A stretch of DNA of 64,000 nt. It comes from Desulfatibacillum aliphaticivorans DSM 15576. Lineage in GTDB: Bacteria; Desulfobacterota; Desulfobacteria; Desulfobacterales; Desulfatibacillaceae. Each line of letters begins with the position of its first letter. Within the stretch, counting starts at the first letter, position 1. Below the pieces are notes generated by a model. The model saw only the letters and a program-made list of their open reading frames with translations, had not been told where the DNA came from and ran no database searches. Location of the stretch: contig NZ_AUCT01000001.1 in NCBI RefSeq assembly GCF_000429905.1, forward strand, positions 166,166-230,165, in the 5' to 3' direction. Positions 18,501 to 27,548 of the stretch are shown here, one piece after another. Both the position numbers and the translations under genes were made by a program.

Positions 18501-21500
18501 TTCGCCCAGAGGGGTGCAAAACGCAAAACTGCGGTTCTCGCCCGGCGGTATGCTTTCCCCGTCCATGGATACGGCTGCTTTTTCCTCATCATCCAAAAGC
18601 AGGACAATCCCCACCTCGTCCAGGTCCAAAGCCTCGGCCGAATCATGATTGGTGATAGTCACCACAACGTTATTAAAGGAGTTGGCGGTCAAGTATGTGT
18701 TCAGGCCATCATCGTCCGGGTTGAACGCCACGTCCATGCTTACAGGATGCACGGTTACGGAGCGCCGGGGGCCTTCCCGGCCCGTATCGTCCACGGCCGC
18801 CACGCTATACAAAGCCGCAGAGGTCAGGGTGAAGTGCTCGTCCGTAAACTGGGCTTGAGTCAGGGGCTCCGGGGTAAGCAAAGCATTTTCCCGATACACG
18901 TTGTATCCCACCGCGTTGGGATCGTCGCACTCCCAGGTCAATTGAGGATAATAATCCCTGTAGACCAAAGCGTTCAGGCTGTGGATCAAGCCCACGGCCA
19001 GATTGATTTCCACGGCGGCGGCCGGGGTTTCGTTGCCCACGGCATCCACGGAGCTGACCGTATATGAGACTGTCCCGCCGGAAGCGGGCCTGCCCATGAA
19101 GCTCAGGTCGGCGCCGTCCAATACTTTGCCGGCCAACTCGCCGTCCTGATAAATCTTGTACATGGAAGGCGTTTCGCCTGCGGAAGGAGCGTCCCACGCG
19201 ACGGCCACGCCCCGGGTCTGCACCTCGGCGTATACGTTTTCCGGCGCGCCGGGCGGAGTTGCGTCCGAAACCGCCTCCACGCACCCGGTGATAACGGTTT
19301 CCACGCCAAGTCTTTCCGCCGCGACCACATACCGGTAGGTTCCGTCGGCCGGCGGCGTATCCGCGTAGGTCAGGCCTGCAATGTCCTGAGCGGCCAGGGT
19401 GGGCGAATCTCCCGGACAGCCGCCCTCCCCCCGATAAACCCGATACGTATAGGCGTTGGAGCTGGCGCCCCATTCCAGGTTGATGATTCCCGCCGGAGCG
19501 GATTCGGCCGTGACCCATGGCACGCCTTCCGGCGCGGGCGGCTGGGCCGTGTCGTAAAGCTCCAGGATGCTGTTTTCCGGCTCCGTATTCATGGAATTGC
19601 CCACGCCGTCCACAGCGATAAAGGTAAATACGCCCGAGCCTGCGCCCATGGAGGCGTCTACGGTCAGGGTTCCGGTGTATTCCGCATCAGCGCCTGCCAG
19701 GACGATTTCCGTCTGAGCCCCTAAGGGAGAGGTAAAGAAGAGCTGAGGCGCCTCCCCGGGCGTCTCGCTCAGGGTCAGGGTCAGGTCCAGATCCGTGGAC
19801 CCGGCGATGCTGATGACAAATCCCTGGTCGCAAGCCAAGGTTCCGGTCAGGCCCTGGGTGTCCAGAATCAAAGCCGGGCCGCTGGGGACTCCCTTGAAGG
19901 TGTTGCCGAATTCGTCCCGAGCTCCCGTGTACACGCCCACGGGACCGGATTCCATGGAGGCGGTCACGGTGAACACGCCGGTCCAGGAAAGAGGCTCCCC
20001 TTGCACCGGCGTGAGGGCCGGCGCTATGGGCGAAGTCGCAAAACTCGGAATAAAAGCCAGGTAGGGATCTCCGACAAGTTCCTCGTCCGAAGCCAAATGC
20101 ACTTCCACCGGACCGGGTCCGTAAGCGTCGGCCTCAGGCACGTATGTGATGGAGAGGGCGGGCGGTACGGCGTCGTATTCCGCCTGGACGACATTGCTCA
20201 GGCCGCTTTCGTTGCCCGCGCTGTCCAGGGCGGTCACCCCGTAATACCAGACCGCCGTGCCCGGATTGGTTTCATACCACTGGGTCGTTTTCACCCACTG
20301 GTCATGAAGCGTCGCTTCGGAGACGTCGCTGAAATAACTGTCCAGTTTATAAACATTGTATGCGACGGGAATTTCTCCGGCGGAGGAATACTCCCACTCC
20401 AATGCAATGCCGGAACCCGCATTGACCTCGGCCTTCAGGTTCTGGGGCGCCCCTGGCATGACCGTGTCCAAAACGATCAAGATCACATTGGAAGCCGGGC
20501 TGGTTCCTGTGTCGTCCACGGCGTAAGCCTTGATGCGGTTGTCCCCTTCCGCCAGTTCCACGTTGGACAGGGAAAAATCGCCACTGGAATCCGAAAGGGT
20601 TGAGCCCGCAAACACGCTGTTGACGTAAACCCGCACCCCAATGTTGGGCTCGGCGCTTCCTCCCACGGTCACCAGGGTGTCGGCCAGGATCAGGCCCGCT
20701 TCGGGAGAGGTCAAAACAGGCGCCAAAGGCGGTCCGGGTTCCACAATCACGCTCCGGTCTTCAATCAGCAAGGCGCCGGAGTTGTCCACGGCCTCGATGG
20801 TGACGGTATGCACGCCCCCGGTGTAATTCCTCACGTCCCAGGTATGATCGATGGACGTTGCGCCCGACTCCTCCACCAGAGCGCCGTCGATATACAGCTC
20901 GATCTCCTCCATCCCCAGGGGAGACTGGACCGTTGCGGCGATGGTGTAAGGCCGGGTAATGACCTGCCCTTCGGTGATGTTGAAGGATTCGATCACCGGA
21001 CCGCCCGTAAGGTAAGTCAAATCCACCTGAACCACTTCGCTCTCATCCCCGGTGATGCTGCGGAACTGGGCGTAAATGGTCTTGGCGCCTCCGCCGGTGG
21101 ACAGGGAGTGCACCGCCTCCTGGGCGAATTCCTGGTAATACACGCCTGTAAAGGAGGAATCCTCCGAGATCCGCATTTCCGATGCGGTCCGGCAGGCCAG
21201 CCGCAAGGTCACGTCCTCCTGGGAAATAAGCGTGCGCCCGGACGCCGTGCCAATGGCCGGAGTCAGGCAAGGTTCGCTAAGCAAGGGGCTGGAGTAATCC
21301 ACGTCTCCGGAAAGCGTACCGGGAATGTCCGCTTCGTCGCTCACGCCCCAGTAGTTGGTTTGGGCGTCCAGGGTCGTGCTGGAAGAGCCCGCCGCATTGG
21401 TTGCATTGCGTTTGATCACCGAGCCGTTTACGGTCAAGTCGGCCTGATCCTGGGCTTCCAGGCCGGCCGTGCTATACGCCGCCAAGGTCTTGGCCGCGGT

Positions 21501-24500
21501 CACAACCGCCGAACCCTTGGCCAACAGGCCGTGATCGGCGTTGTTGTAAAAGGTCAGGGCCTCGGTGGCGGGCGAGCATGAGTCCACGGTCAAACCCTTG
21601 CCGTAATTGATGAACACATGGGTCAAATTGGAATCCCCGGCCTTTTGCTGGAGCGTGATCCCCTCCCAATCGCCCTTGGCCGGGTTTTCCTCCGCCGAAG
21701 TGAATATAATGGGGTAAAGCGCCGTGCCCTGGGCGATTAGCGCGCCGTCCTCCACAACCAGGCCGGCGCCCGCCTCAAACTGCAGCGAAGCCCCTTGCGC
21801 CACGGTCAGGGTTGCGCCGCTCTTGACCGTCATGGTCTGGTGGATGACCACTTCCTTTTCGTCTCCGGCGCCGATGGTCGTATCCTCCTCAATGTCTCCC
21901 GCGAAGGGATCGGTCCAGGCGATGGGCGAGACATTGGGGTTGCACTCGCCGTCCTTGCTGTATGCCACGACCGCAAAATAGGTGGTCGCGGTGCGATCCA
22001 CGTTGCTGACCGTGTACTCGTTCCCCTTGTTCAATCCCACGCTGGCTAAAGCGCTCATGCCCGTGACGTCGCTGAACGTGGAGGAGGATTGAAAAACCTT
22101 GAAGCCCGACAGGCTGCACGCCTCGTATCCGCCCCAATCCAGAAGGACCTGGTCGGGGTCGGGGCCGGGCGCCGCGGTTGCATTAACGACAGGCGGGATG
22201 ATGGGCGGCGTTTCAATAAGCACTGTGGCCGACACCGGCGATACGTTGCCTGCATCGTCCCTGGCGCAAATGGTCGCATAATAGGTCGAGTCCAGGTCCA
22301 GATTGTAAATCGTGTACGACGACGCCCAACCCGGCCGCGTGGAAATCAGGGAGGCCTCGTCCGTGGAGGCGAAATCCCCGGAGCCGCTCAAGTACACGTT
22401 GTATCCGGCGTGATCGGCGGCCTTGACGTAATCGCCCCAGGCTAATGTAGCCCGGGTGCAATCGACGTTGTCCAGGACGGGAGACACGGCCGGGGGCGGC
22501 GTCATGTCCAGCTCAAAGGAAAACACGGCGGCGGCCGGGTCCATGACCGCGCCGTCCGCGTCCTGGGCGTTGGAAACGCTCAGGCTGATGGTCCCTTCAT
22601 TGCCCGCGGCAAAGGAAAAATCCCCGGTCTGGTACGTGTCGTTGGCCAGGGTGGTGGTCAGCCAGGCGCCGCCCGAGGGAACGGCTGGAGCCGTCCCGCC
22701 TGTTGTGTTGCTCAGGTTCAATGTGGGCGTGACGCCCGCGTCCATGGTGGTGTTAAAAATAATGGACAGGGAAAAATCGTCCGTATTGGGAACCGGATCA
22801 TCATGCGAAGCCTCCACCCGGACGATCACCGGCGCGGGAATAGCGAACGGAACGGCGTTCACTACCGTGTTCTCGCCGTCGGAAAGGTTCACGGCGGTCA
22901 CGGCGACGTAATAGGTATCCTTAAGTTCGAGGCCGCACAGCACGGCGGAAGCCCCGCTGGCCTGCATGACCGGTAGAATGCCGGAGACGCTGTCAAAATC
23001 CTCGGTCTCCACGTACACGTTATAATGATCCACCAGACTTTCCGGCTGGGACGGGGTCCAGGCGAAATCCACGCAGGCGGTTCCGGCCGTGGCCGTGATG
23101 ACCGCAGGATTGGCCATGAGGGTGACGCCGGGCAGGGAAAGCACCGGGCTTTCGTTGCCGTCCCCGTCAAAGGCGGTGAGTGAAAAATCGTATTGAGTCG
23201 CCGGGGCCAGTTCGGTTTTGGTGTAGGATGTAACGTCTGTTCCCAGGACGTCCGGCGAGGCCGAGCCATCCCAATACGCGTTGTAACCGGCAAGATCGCC
23301 TGCGCTGTCCGCCGAAGGCTTGAAGGTGTAGATGAGGGAATCGCCCAGGCACTCCACTTTCAGATTGGTGGGCGCTTCGGGCGCTATGGCGTCCGTGGGA
23401 ACGCCTTCCGCTGAGGTGACGTTTTCGTCGAAATCGCCTTCCGAATCCACGGCGACCACGGCGAACCAATAGGTCTGCCCTTTGGTGAGGCCGGTTATCT
23501 CATAGGTGGTTTGTGTGACCGGCACGGAGTCCAGCAGGGTGGCGCTTGCCACGGCGTCGAACGAGGACGAGTGCTGATAAATCCGGTACCCGGCCACGTC
23601 GCCGTGCACGCTGGGATCGTAGTTGGACCAGTCCAGGGTGATGGTGGTTCCGTCGTGGGCGCCGTCCACCTCCACGTCTCCCAAAGTCGGGGGCAGGTTT
23701 CGGGTGGTGAAGCTCCAGACAGGTCCTTTGACCAGTTCCAGGGCCGCATCCTGGGACCAGATCTGCCAGTAATAAGTCTCGCCGGGAACAAGGCCGCCCT
23801 GGGCGTGCGGAACGCCCAAGGTCACGGTGTCGGCGTAGGCCAACGATTCAGGATCCGTTCCCCAATACAGGCGGTAGGTCACCGAGTCCTCGGGGTTCGG
23901 ATCGCCCGCGCAAAAGGATATTTCCGCTGCGTCCCCGCTCATCATAACGTCTGTCTCGCCGTCCGCAGGCGCGGGCCGGTTGGGAAGGATGGGAGGCAGG
24001 TTGTCCGGCGGCATATCCTTGCAGGGGCTTGGCGTCGTGAGATAGGGCGTCGCGTTCACACTGCCGGAAACGTCGTCGCCTCCGGTTCCCGGGCCGCCTG
24101 CGCTGTTCCAATAATTATTGATCGCAATCACGCCCTCGTCGTCCAGTTGAATCAGGCCGTAGTCGCGGTTGCGCACGAAATTATTGTTAACGATGGCCGG
24201 CTGCGCGTTGTAATCCAGCTTGATTCCCTGATGGTTCTCGGTGAGGTTGTTGCACTGGAAAAGGGCGTTGTTGCAGTCGTCGCCCCGGCTGAAAATTCCC
24301 GCGCCCTTATTGGCCCGGATGTCGCAATATTGAATGACGGGCGATGAATTGTACAAGTAAATCCCCGATTCCGAGTCGCCGACCCACAGCTCGCTTCCGG
24401 CGTATTCCACCACCGCATGCTGCAACACGCTCTCATCCAGGGAGCCCTTGGTAAAATACAAGCCGCCCCAGTCTCCGGGCGCGGGATTGCAAGCCGCGGA

Positions 24501-26576
24501 CGTGAAGGTTACGGGCTTCTCCTCCGTCCCCAGGCATTGGAAGCAGGCGTCGTATATTACGGAATAGCTTGCACGGTACCCCAGTTGCATATACTTGCCG
24601 GATTCAAAGGCCAGGGTGCAGCCCGCAGAGACTGTAAAAGTGACCGGAGGGTCCGCTGATGAAGCCGCCCAGACGTTGAGGTCGCCCTCGATCTGATACG
24701 GAAGGCCTTGGGGAACCCATGTGCTGTCTACTTCCAATTTTCCGCCCCTTACATGGACGGCGTCCAGACCGTTGCCCGAGCCTTGATTCCCGGAAGTGTA
24801 TCCCACGGAGATGGGATGCATATAAACCGCTTCATCCTCATTGTCCGATATAAGGTTATTCCAAAGGGAGGGACGGGATTTGTCGTCGCACCAAACGCCC
24901 ATGCCCGTGTTGCTGATGACCGTACAGGCTGAAATAACCGGGGAAGCGTCCACCATCCGTATGCCTGCGCCTCCCGCCCCGCCGTGCTGCACCGTGCAAT
25001 ATTCCATGCGGCAGTTGGGGCTGTCCGTCCCGTTTCGAAAATACACCCCGTCCCAATCCCCGGGAACCGCCGGGTCCTGGGCGGAATAGAGTTTGATGGG
25101 CGCGCCTTCCGTGCCCACAGCGTGCAAGGCGCCTTTATAATCCCCGTTGCTGTAATAACCCGTATTCAAACCGGCATTGGACGCAAAGGCCATGTTAACG
25201 CCGGGCCCCAGCGTCAAAAGGGCGTTTTCTCCGCTTCGATCCGCGTAATAAACGCTAAGATCCCCTGCGATGTAGTAATAAAGGCCCTGGCTCTTCCAGG
25301 TTTGGTCCTCTCGAAGAAGTCCCCCTGCAACTTCAATGGCGTCCCGGCCGTTGCCCACGCCCGCGTTGCCGGACATGCCTCCCACACCTACGGGAAAGGT
25401 GTATATGGCGGAGGATTGGTTATAGGATATGATGTTGTCTTCAATCGCGGGCGTGACGTTGTCGGCCAACCTGATTCCGTATGCAGAAGAATGGGTCAGG
25501 GTGCAATTGCTCACCGGCGGTTCGCAATTGAGGATATAAATGTTGGCGTTATAGGTCAGTCCGCCATAGGAAATGTTGCAGTAATCCAAGGCGGTGGAGG
25601 ATTCGTCCGTGGACCGGGAGAAGTACAGCCCTTTCCAGTCCCCCGGAGAAGGGGTTTCCGCATAGGACGTAAAGGTGATGGGCTTCTGCTCCGTACCCAC
25701 GGCGTACAGCGCGCCCATAAAATCGCCGCTGCTGTAATACCCCACGGTAAGGCCGTAACCCGGCTGGAACAAAACCTCCACACCCGGCTCTATGGTCAAA
25801 GTCGCCGGCGTTCCGCTTCTATCCGAATAGCGGACCGTGACGTTTCCCTCCAGGACGAATGGCAAGCCCTGGTCATGCCACACGCCCGATTCCATCATGC
25901 CTGAGCCGTACACCCGGATTCCGTTTATTCCGTTGCCCGTTCCCTCGCATCCCGTAAATCCGTCCGCGGCGCTGGGATACACATAGGCTGCGCCTTCGGC
26001 GTTATCCTCAAAGGTGCAGTCCGAGAGCACAGGCCGTGCGTTCGAGTCCGCGTACAGGCCGTTGGAGGCGGAGTCACGAAAAAAGCAGTTTGTCAACTCC
26101 GGGCTGGCTGCCTGACAATACACCATGCCGTCGTAGGTTGCGCCGCCGTATTCAAAGATGGCGTGATCCACAGTGGAATTCGCCGTGGTGTAGTTTGTAA
26201 AACGGACCGATTTCCAATCCCCAGGGGCGGGCTCGTCTGCGTTGGAGGAAAAAACCACGGGTTGGGCTTCCGTACCGTTGACGTCCAGCACGCCGTAATA
26301 GGGCCCGTAGCTGTATCGCCCGATCACCAGATAAGCGCCCGGCTGGAACAGCACCTCCACCCCGGCCTCAATGGTCAGGGTGGCGGTGGAGCCGCTCCGC
26401 TCGCTATGGGCCACGTAAACCACGCCGGACAAAATGTAAGGACTGCCGTCCGTGGTCCAGGTTGTATCCGTGTTGATGTAACCGCTCACGGCGGTTTCGG
26501 CCAAAGCCGTATGGGGCAGGATGGAAACCATCAAGGCAAAGGCAATAAGCAGGTTCCGCAGCGGGCGCTTTTTCAT
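15522..26576 (-). CDS. giant secreted beta-helix/fibronectin protein with C-terminal Hint domain
   Basis: The 3684-residue product starts with a signal peptide (cleavage after ALA, residue 26). Residues about 27-845 are right-handed beta-helix, built from four tandem units of about 193 residues, each with a LTI-x-x-GVEVLFQPG strand and an APGDW-x-x-LYF signature. A fibronectin III array follows (860-1560), then a second beta-helix segment (1560-1760), more Ig/FnIII modules, CARDB-like and carboxypeptidase-regulatory-like domains. A hydrophobic stretch lies near 3465-3515. The C-terminus is a Hint domain from Cys3543 (CFAQGTPVLMADG) through TDGH (Thr3608-His3611) to VLVHE (His3673). It ends 11 residues later, and the usual Asn after VH is Glu3674. 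The gene heads the operon. AGGTGA precedes the ATG. Extracellular self-cleavage at Cys3543 is inferred. Confidence 0.85.
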   Translation of the reverse strand: MKKRPLRNLLIAFALMVSILPHTALAETAVSGYINTDTTWTTDGSPYILSGVVYVAHSERSGSTATLTIEAGVEVLFQPGAYLVIGRYSYGPYYGVLDVNGTEAQPVVFSSNADEPAPGDWKSVRFTNYTTANSTVDHAIFEYGGATYDGMVYCQAASPELTNCFFRDSASNGLYADSNARPVLSDCTFEDNAEGAAYVYPSAADGFTGCEGTGNGINGIRVYGSGMMESGVWHDQGLPFVLEGNVTVRYSDRSGTPATLTIEPGVEVLFQPGYGLTVGYYSSGDFMGALYAVGTEQKPITFTSYAETPSPGDWKGLYFSRSTDESSTALDYCNISYGGLTYNANIYILNCEPPVSNCTLTHSSAYGIRLADNVTPAIEDNIISYNQSSAIYTFPVGVGGMSGNAGVGNGRDAIEVAGGLLREDQTWKSQGLYYYIAGDLSVYYADRSGENALLTLGPGVNMAFASNAGLNTGYYSNGDYKGALHAVGTEGAPIKLYSAQDPAVPGDWDGVYFRNGTDSPNCRMEYCTVQHGGAGGAGIRMVDASPVISACTVISNTGMGVWCDDKSRPSLWNNLISDNEDEAVYMHPISVGYTSGNQGSGNGLDAVHVRGGKLEVDSTWVPQGLPYQIEGDLNVWAASSADPPVTFTVSAGCTLAFESGKYMQLGYRASYSVIYDACFQCLGTEEKPVTFTSAACNPAPGDWGGLYFTKGSLDESVLQHAVVEYAGSELWVGDSESGIYLYNSSPVIQYCDIRANKGAGIFSRGDDCNNALFQCNNLTENHQGIKLDYNAQPAIVNNNFVRNRDYGLIQLDDEGVIAINNYWNSAGGPGTGGDDVSGSVNATPYLTTPSPCKDMPPDNLPPILPNRPAPADGETDVMMSGDAAEISFCAGDPNPEDSVTYRLYWGTDPESLAYADTVTLGVPHAQGGLVPGETYYWQIWSQDAALELVKGPVWSFTTRNLPPTLGDVEVDGAHDGTTITLDWSNYDPSVHGDVAGYRIYQHSSSFDAVASATLLDSVPVTQTTYEITGLTKGQTYWFAVVAVDSEGDFDENVTSAEGVPTDAIAPEAPTNLKVECLGDSLIYTFKPSADSAGDLAGYNAYWDGSASPDVLGTDVTSYTKTELAPATQYDFSLTAFDGDGNESPVLSLPGVTLMANPAVITATAGTACVDFAWTPSQPESLVDHYNVYVETEDFDSVSGILPVMQASGASAVLCGLELKDTYYVAVTAVNLSDGENTVVNAVPFAIPAPVIVRVEASHDDPVPNTDDFSLSIIFNTTMDAGVTPTLNLSNTTGGTAPAVPSGGAWLTTTLANDTYQTGDFSFAAGNEGTISLSVSNAQDADGAVMDPAAAVFSFELDMTPPPAVSPVLDNVDCTRATLAWGDYVKAADHAGYNVYLSGSGDFASTDEASLISTRPGWASSYTIYNLDLDSTYYATICARDDAGNVSPVSATVLIETPPIIPPVVNATAAPGPDPDQVLLDWGGYEACSLSGFKVFQSSSTFSDVTGMSALASVGLNKGNEYTVSNVDRTATTYFAVVAYSKDGECNPNVSPIAWTDPFAGDIEEDTTIGAGDEKEVVIHQTMTVKSGATLTVAQGASLQFEAGAGLVVEDGALIAQGTALYPIIFTSAEENPAKGDWEGITLQQKAGDSNLTHVFINYGKGLTVDSCSPATEALTFYNNADHGLLAKGSAVVTAAKTLAAYSTAGLEAQDQADLTVNGSVIKRNATNAAGSSSTTLDAQTNYWGVSDEADIPGTLSGDVDYSSPLLSEPCLTPAIGTASGRTLISQEDVTLRLACRTASEMRISEDSSFTGVYYQEFAQEAVHSLSTGGGAKTIYAQFRSITGDESEVVQVDLTYLTGGPVIESFNITEGQVITRPYTIAATVQSPLGMEEIELYIDGALVEESGATSIDHTWDVRNYTGGVHTVTIEAVDNSGALLIEDRSVIVEPGPPLAPVLTSPEAGLILADTLVTVGGSAEPNIGVRVYVNSVFAGSTLSDSSGDFSLSNVELAEGDNRIKAYAVDDTGTSPASNVILIVLDTVMPGAPQNLKAEVNAGSGIALEWEYSSAGEIPVAYNVYKLDSYFSDVSEATLHDQWVKTTQWYETNPGTAVWYYGVTALDSAGNESGLSNVVQAEYDAVPPALSITYVPEADAYGPGPVEVHLASDEELVGDPYLAFIPSFATSPIAPALTPVQGEPLSWTGVFTVTASMESGPVGVYTGARDEFGNTFKGVPSGPALILDTQGLTGTLACDQGFVISIAGSTDLDLTLTLSETPGEAPQLFFTSPLGAQTEIVLAGADAEYTGTLTVDASMGAGSGVFTFIAVDGVGNSMNTEPENSILELYDTAQPPAPEGVPWVTAESAPAGIINLEWGASSNAYTYRVYRGEGGCPGDSPTLAAQDIAGLTYADTPPADGTYRYVVAAERLGVETVITGCVEAVSDATPPGAPENVYAEVQTRGVAVAWDAPSAGETPSMYKIYQDGELAGKVLDGADLSFMGRPASGGTVSYTVSSVDAVGNETPAAAVEINLAVGLIHSLNALVYRDYYPQLTWECDDPNAVGYNVYRENALLTPEPLTQAQFTDEHFTLTSAALYSVAAVDDTGREGPRRSVTVHPVSMDVAFNPDDDGLNTYLTANSFNNVVVTITNHDSAEALDLDEVGIVLLLDDEEKAAVSMDGESIPPGENRSFAFCTPLGESLNERAVQVQAFVEYPDNGQVEYRGQNILDDIYWPSGMINLALQSSPVAGVTLNVQACLVNKGHDVMDVILARNGGLSAGDMYAAVRTADGLELARGYSVGYPSGAAAMPDGTLYYSLAPGTEVCVDIQVLVPSGVQEGDALLIFAGVEKVYHDLGLDTETSLGPVEDKTLASADVLPYYGTAQCDQDAYVDGAAVVISGYARDTATDEPVGNAPLKIGFSLWGYNWFEAVTTEADGSYSLSYVPSVGLSGRITVWAAHPSNEDALVHDYFTLQRMYCTSPNAEIRTTQARSLDFDVNLMNPGTSNMNLASASFEAFVEDAEGNRTAIDDLDFDFNFNPGEITVPARGYVNAPCTLHTGADAPDEAIAVLTFVSDMGATAVMTATVYCLPANPLIAVDSPEQGYLDLAMDRGDIKTRTVTFSNMGQETLEDAKVTPPENISWMQTNLPLGDDGAVELGDIAVGESRSFDVVLVPPDDTEFGYHNDVFRVTGSNSIQEFEIPVYVNVTSALEGDVLFVVDDIVGQKVEGAKVRLYNNTIGVQLDIAETDQNGQALISGIQEGMWSWQVSASGCSSETGVVEIIPEQTVQENCILSRSFVNINFSVEPVPFTDRYEIVLEQTFMTHVPMPVLVLDPSYKEYTNVVAGFSDTFSVEVSNVGLMAAQNLTIESFNVSWGSLVPLIEYVPVLGANQSMIIPYRVCYFGDEDDSGSARKSSVNSADDPFPISKKGSRPSKSGWGELPDPDDGDWEDFLDCVLGGYQGLGKALKAMISRMMANGVCITSGGAVLAAATMFLTLKAMADVMQGPWDFIANVFSCLWQKIFKIKDTGSVPDAPPGVSGNGAWTYGGGPPCFAQGTPVLMADGTEKPIELVEAGDNVMGFDGKPDKVRRKTKRGSPSLREIWVEMEDGLVQRIVTTDGHLFYTRENGWTKAREVEVNDILSRPGNLPAVVTRNRAIDKEADVYSLDVTRNRSFFAGGVLVHERCGAGEGGAL
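15550..15950 (-). other. Hint (hedgehog/intein) domain coding segment
   Basis: This segment encodes residues 3543-3674 of the giant protein. Block A is CFAQGTPVLMADG with nucleophile Cys3543; block B is RIVTTDGHLFYT with Thr3608 and His3611; the terminal block is DVYSLDVTRNRSFFAGGVLVHE with His3673. The C-terminal Asn used for cyclisation in inteins is absent, though a Cys follows at 3676. This pattern points to N-terminal cleavage chemistry without splicing. Confidence 0.75.
24040..26500 (-). repeat. four in-gene tandem repeats of about 580 bp
   Basis: The coding sequence for the PGDW motif recurs near 26220, 25640, 25060 and 24475, giving a period of about 580 bases. Each unit begins with a segment like QGLPFVLEGNVTV and contains one parallel beta-helix domain. 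A fifth, diverged PGDW-like unit (KGDWEG) appears near 21670 after the fibronectin array. Confidence 0.7.
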
Positions 26577-26593
26577 GGGCTCACCTGTTACTA

Positions 26594-26608
26594 AACCGTT
26601 AATCGGTT
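26594..26608. promoter_or_regulatory. inverted repeat in the leader of the secreted operon
   Basis: AACCG-TTAAT-CGGTT lies 18 bases upstream of the ATG of the giant gene. On the minus strand it follows an AT-rich stretch (TAAATATTAATA) that could be a -10 region. It may be an operator or a leader hairpin. Confidence 0.3.
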
Positions 26609-26773
26609 CGTATTAATATTTAGCAGCGTTTTGGGGTGTTTCTTCTGTAGGATAAAAACGCATAACATATTAATTTTTCGATTACCATAGGCTTTTATGT
26701 GAAATCCGACACATGCCTGCAAACGAAGCAAATCCCCAAAAGCTGGGCTCTGCGCTCGTTATCGCGCGTTTTT

Positions 26774-26815
26774 ATGGGTCGCCGAACCGGAAAACCCATG
26801 GGAAGTGACGGTTCG
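26774..26815 (+). other. possible H-type RNA pseudoknot
   Basis: ATGGGT (26774-26779) can pair with ACCCAT (26794-26799). The loop between them holds CGAACCG (26783-26789), which pairs with CGGTTCG (26809-26815). The loops are 3, 4 and 9 bases. It lies in the 400-base gap between the divergent giant operon and the NTF2-like gene, 160 bases before the latter. Otherwise this gap shows no gene; an open frame at 26699-26944 crosses the structure and looks unlike protein. Confidence 0.3.
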
Positions 26816-26975
26816 AAAAGCGTGCTAAAATTTCAGGATAAAATATGGTATTTATATGATTATTTATCTATAGAGAAAGCACTGATTGTTGCAAAAACGC
26901 CCAAATCAGGCTATGGAGTAATAGCTCTTTCAAGCCAGGAATAACCTTCACAATTCTTTTTGCTGGAGTGAAAAT

Positions 26976-27362
26976 ATGAAGGCAAAAGGACGGCATGAAA
27001 TCCTCATTGAAAAATACATCGCCGCGTATAACGCATTTGACCTGGAGAGCATGGAGTCCCTTCTCCACCCTGATGTGAAATTTGAGAACATTGCCGACGG
27101 AGAGGTCAACGCCTCGGCAAAGGGGTTGGAGGAGTTCATGGCTCTCGCCCGCCAGGGCGCGGCGTTGTTTTCCTTCCGCAAGCAGGAGATTCTCGGAATG
27201 ACGCAGGAGGAAGACCGGGTGGACGTCAAAATCGCATTTTCCGCAGTTCTAAAGCAGGATCTCCCCGGAGGCCCCAAAGCCGGCGAAACCCTTTCCCTGA
27301 AAGGCCGCACCGAGTTCGTCTTTCAGGACGGCAAAATCCGGCGCATTACGGACATAAGCTGA
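26976..27362 (+). CDS. NTF2-like / SnoaL-type small protein
   Basis: This 128-residue cytoplasmic protein matches the nuclear transport factor 2-like cone fold. An N-terminal helix pair (IEKYIAAYNAFDLESMESLLHPDVKFENI) is followed by alternating strands and ends with EFVFQDGKIRRITDIS. Such proteins act as small isomerases, dehydratases or ligand-binding proteins, and there is no residue here that fixes a reaction. GGAG lies seven bases before the ATG. It is monocistronic, with a repeat region downstream. The fold assignment is fairly safe and the function is unknown. Confidence 0.75.
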   Translation: MKAKGRHEILIEKYIAAYNAFDLESMESLLHPDVKFENIADGEVNASAKGLEEFMALARQGAALFSFRKQEILGMTQEEDRVDVKIAFSAVLKQDLPGGPKAGETLSLKGRTEFVFQDGKIRRITDIS

Positions 27363-27548
27363 TTTGGCGGCGTCCACAGAGGGGCGCAACTACGCTGTTC
27401 TTGCAACCCATGCACCTCAAACCACTCGTTCCCATGCTTTGCGTGGGAATACATACGTAAGCATCTGAAATCCATTCTATTTCAAGCAGTCGCAAAACAA
27501 GTGAAAACCGTCTTCTATGATGGGCGTCAAGAAGCGCCCGCGCCGCAC

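Noticed and set aside
26783..26815. Group II intron domain V
   Set aside because: The CGAACCG/CGGTTCG arms resemble it, but the inner stem and GNRA loop are missing and no reverse transcriptase is near.
26699..26944. 81-codon open frame before the NTF2-like gene
   Set aside because: No ribosome-binding site, and its sequence is dictated by the potential RNA structure.
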